A DNA stretch of 44,620 nt from an uncultured Collinsella sp. Lineage in GTDB: Bacteria; Actinomycetota; Coriobacteriia; Coriobacteriales; Coriobacteriaceae. Shown in pieces: positions 44,343 through 44,620 of this stretch. Positions within the stretch are counted from its first letter, which is position 1; each line of letters begins with the position of its first letter. The notes beneath the pieces were generated by a model. It was not told the DNA's origin, ran no database searches, and saw only the letters and a program-made list of their open reading frames with translations. The stretch lies in assembly GCA_958403385.1 (NCBI GenBank), contig CATXXC010000020.1, positions 1-44,620 of the forward strand, written 5' to 3'. A program made the translations under genes and the position numbers.

Positions 44343-44451
44343 ATCTAGCTATATATAAGAACGCTTGGCGAACAAAACCCGCCTTTTACCGATGGGAAAC
44401 AAATAACTGATGCCTTTGGAGTAAAGTAGCGCTCCAGAGATGACCGATGTC

Positions 44452-44620
44452 TCAATACACATAAAACAGCTGGTCATCGCCAATATCAGAAGCCAATGCT
44501 TCAGTTTTAACCTCAGTGATGCGACTGAGGGACCTATTCATTTGTGAACAAAATATGGAGTGCGCGATTCCCGCCCCCGGGGCCCCTCCGGTCTGGCAAT
44601 ATATCTCCTTGCCGCGCGGC
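44452..44620 (-). CDS. Possible 3' end of a leftward gene (partial)
   Basis: On the minus strand a reading frame enters from the right edge of the window and stays open for 55 codons, ending in TGA at 44454-44452 with ...IGDDQLFYVY. An internal Met is at about residue 27. It could be the end of a gene starting beyond the window. The stretch is too short for a family call and chance openness is possible. The rest of 44343-44451 shows no gene; it is AT-richer than most of the window. Confidence 0.35.
   Translation of the reverse strand, partial: PRGKEIYCQTGGAPGAGIAHSIFCSQMNRSLSRITEVKTEALASDIGDDQLFYVY

Overview
This 44.6 kb window looks like the replication-origin region of a high-GC Gram-positive chromosome. 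The most likely source is a Coriobacteriia member resembling Collinsella. That assignment is an inference from gene content and order, the general base composition and protein character; no search was run. The origin lies at about 12-15.5 kb. Left of it nearly everything runs leftward (dnaA, dnaN, recF, a DciA-like gene, gyrB, gyrA, tRNAs, a bifunctional nuclease, typA). Right of it most genes run rightward (rpmH, rnpA, yidD, yidC, khpB/jag, rsmG, parA, parB and onward).

Origin core. A putative bipartite oriC is made of an AT-rich segment plus DnaA-box-like 9-mers between dnaN and dnaA (11906-12143), and a second box cluster at 15310-15403. The boxes fit TTTTCAACA better than the classical TTATCCACA, and DnaA carries Asn in place of the usual Asp in its DNA-recognition motif. 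Between the second cluster and dnaA sits an unusual gene for a GHKL ATPase with a Gln/Pro-rich linker and a C-terminal winged helix. It is 15 bp upstream of dnaA on the same strand and is the best candidate here for an undescribed regulator. Three perfect parS sites lie upstream of parA, with two degenerate copies inside dnaA and beside rlmN.

Right arm. After parAB and a small coupled membrane protein come rlmN, ddl, a DinG-type exonuclease-helicase, a PafBC-like pair of WYL regulators, and a very large M28-peptidase-like membrane protein that lacks several expected active-site residues. A cell-wall-anchored thioester adhesin (LPATG, at least six SpaA/Cna-B-like repeats) faces leftward. Then come tRNA-Gly, purB, a TSCPD protein, a Tat lipoprotein, a two-component system, purC, a membrane protein, an M29 aminopeptidase and tRNA-Lys.

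Both tRNA-Gly and tRNA-Lys are followed by related hairpin-rich repeat units that end in copies of the tRNA 3' end. They look like scars or members of a small repeat family targeting tRNA tails. The last ~280 bases are AT-richer and may hold the 3' end of a leftward gene entering from beyond the window.
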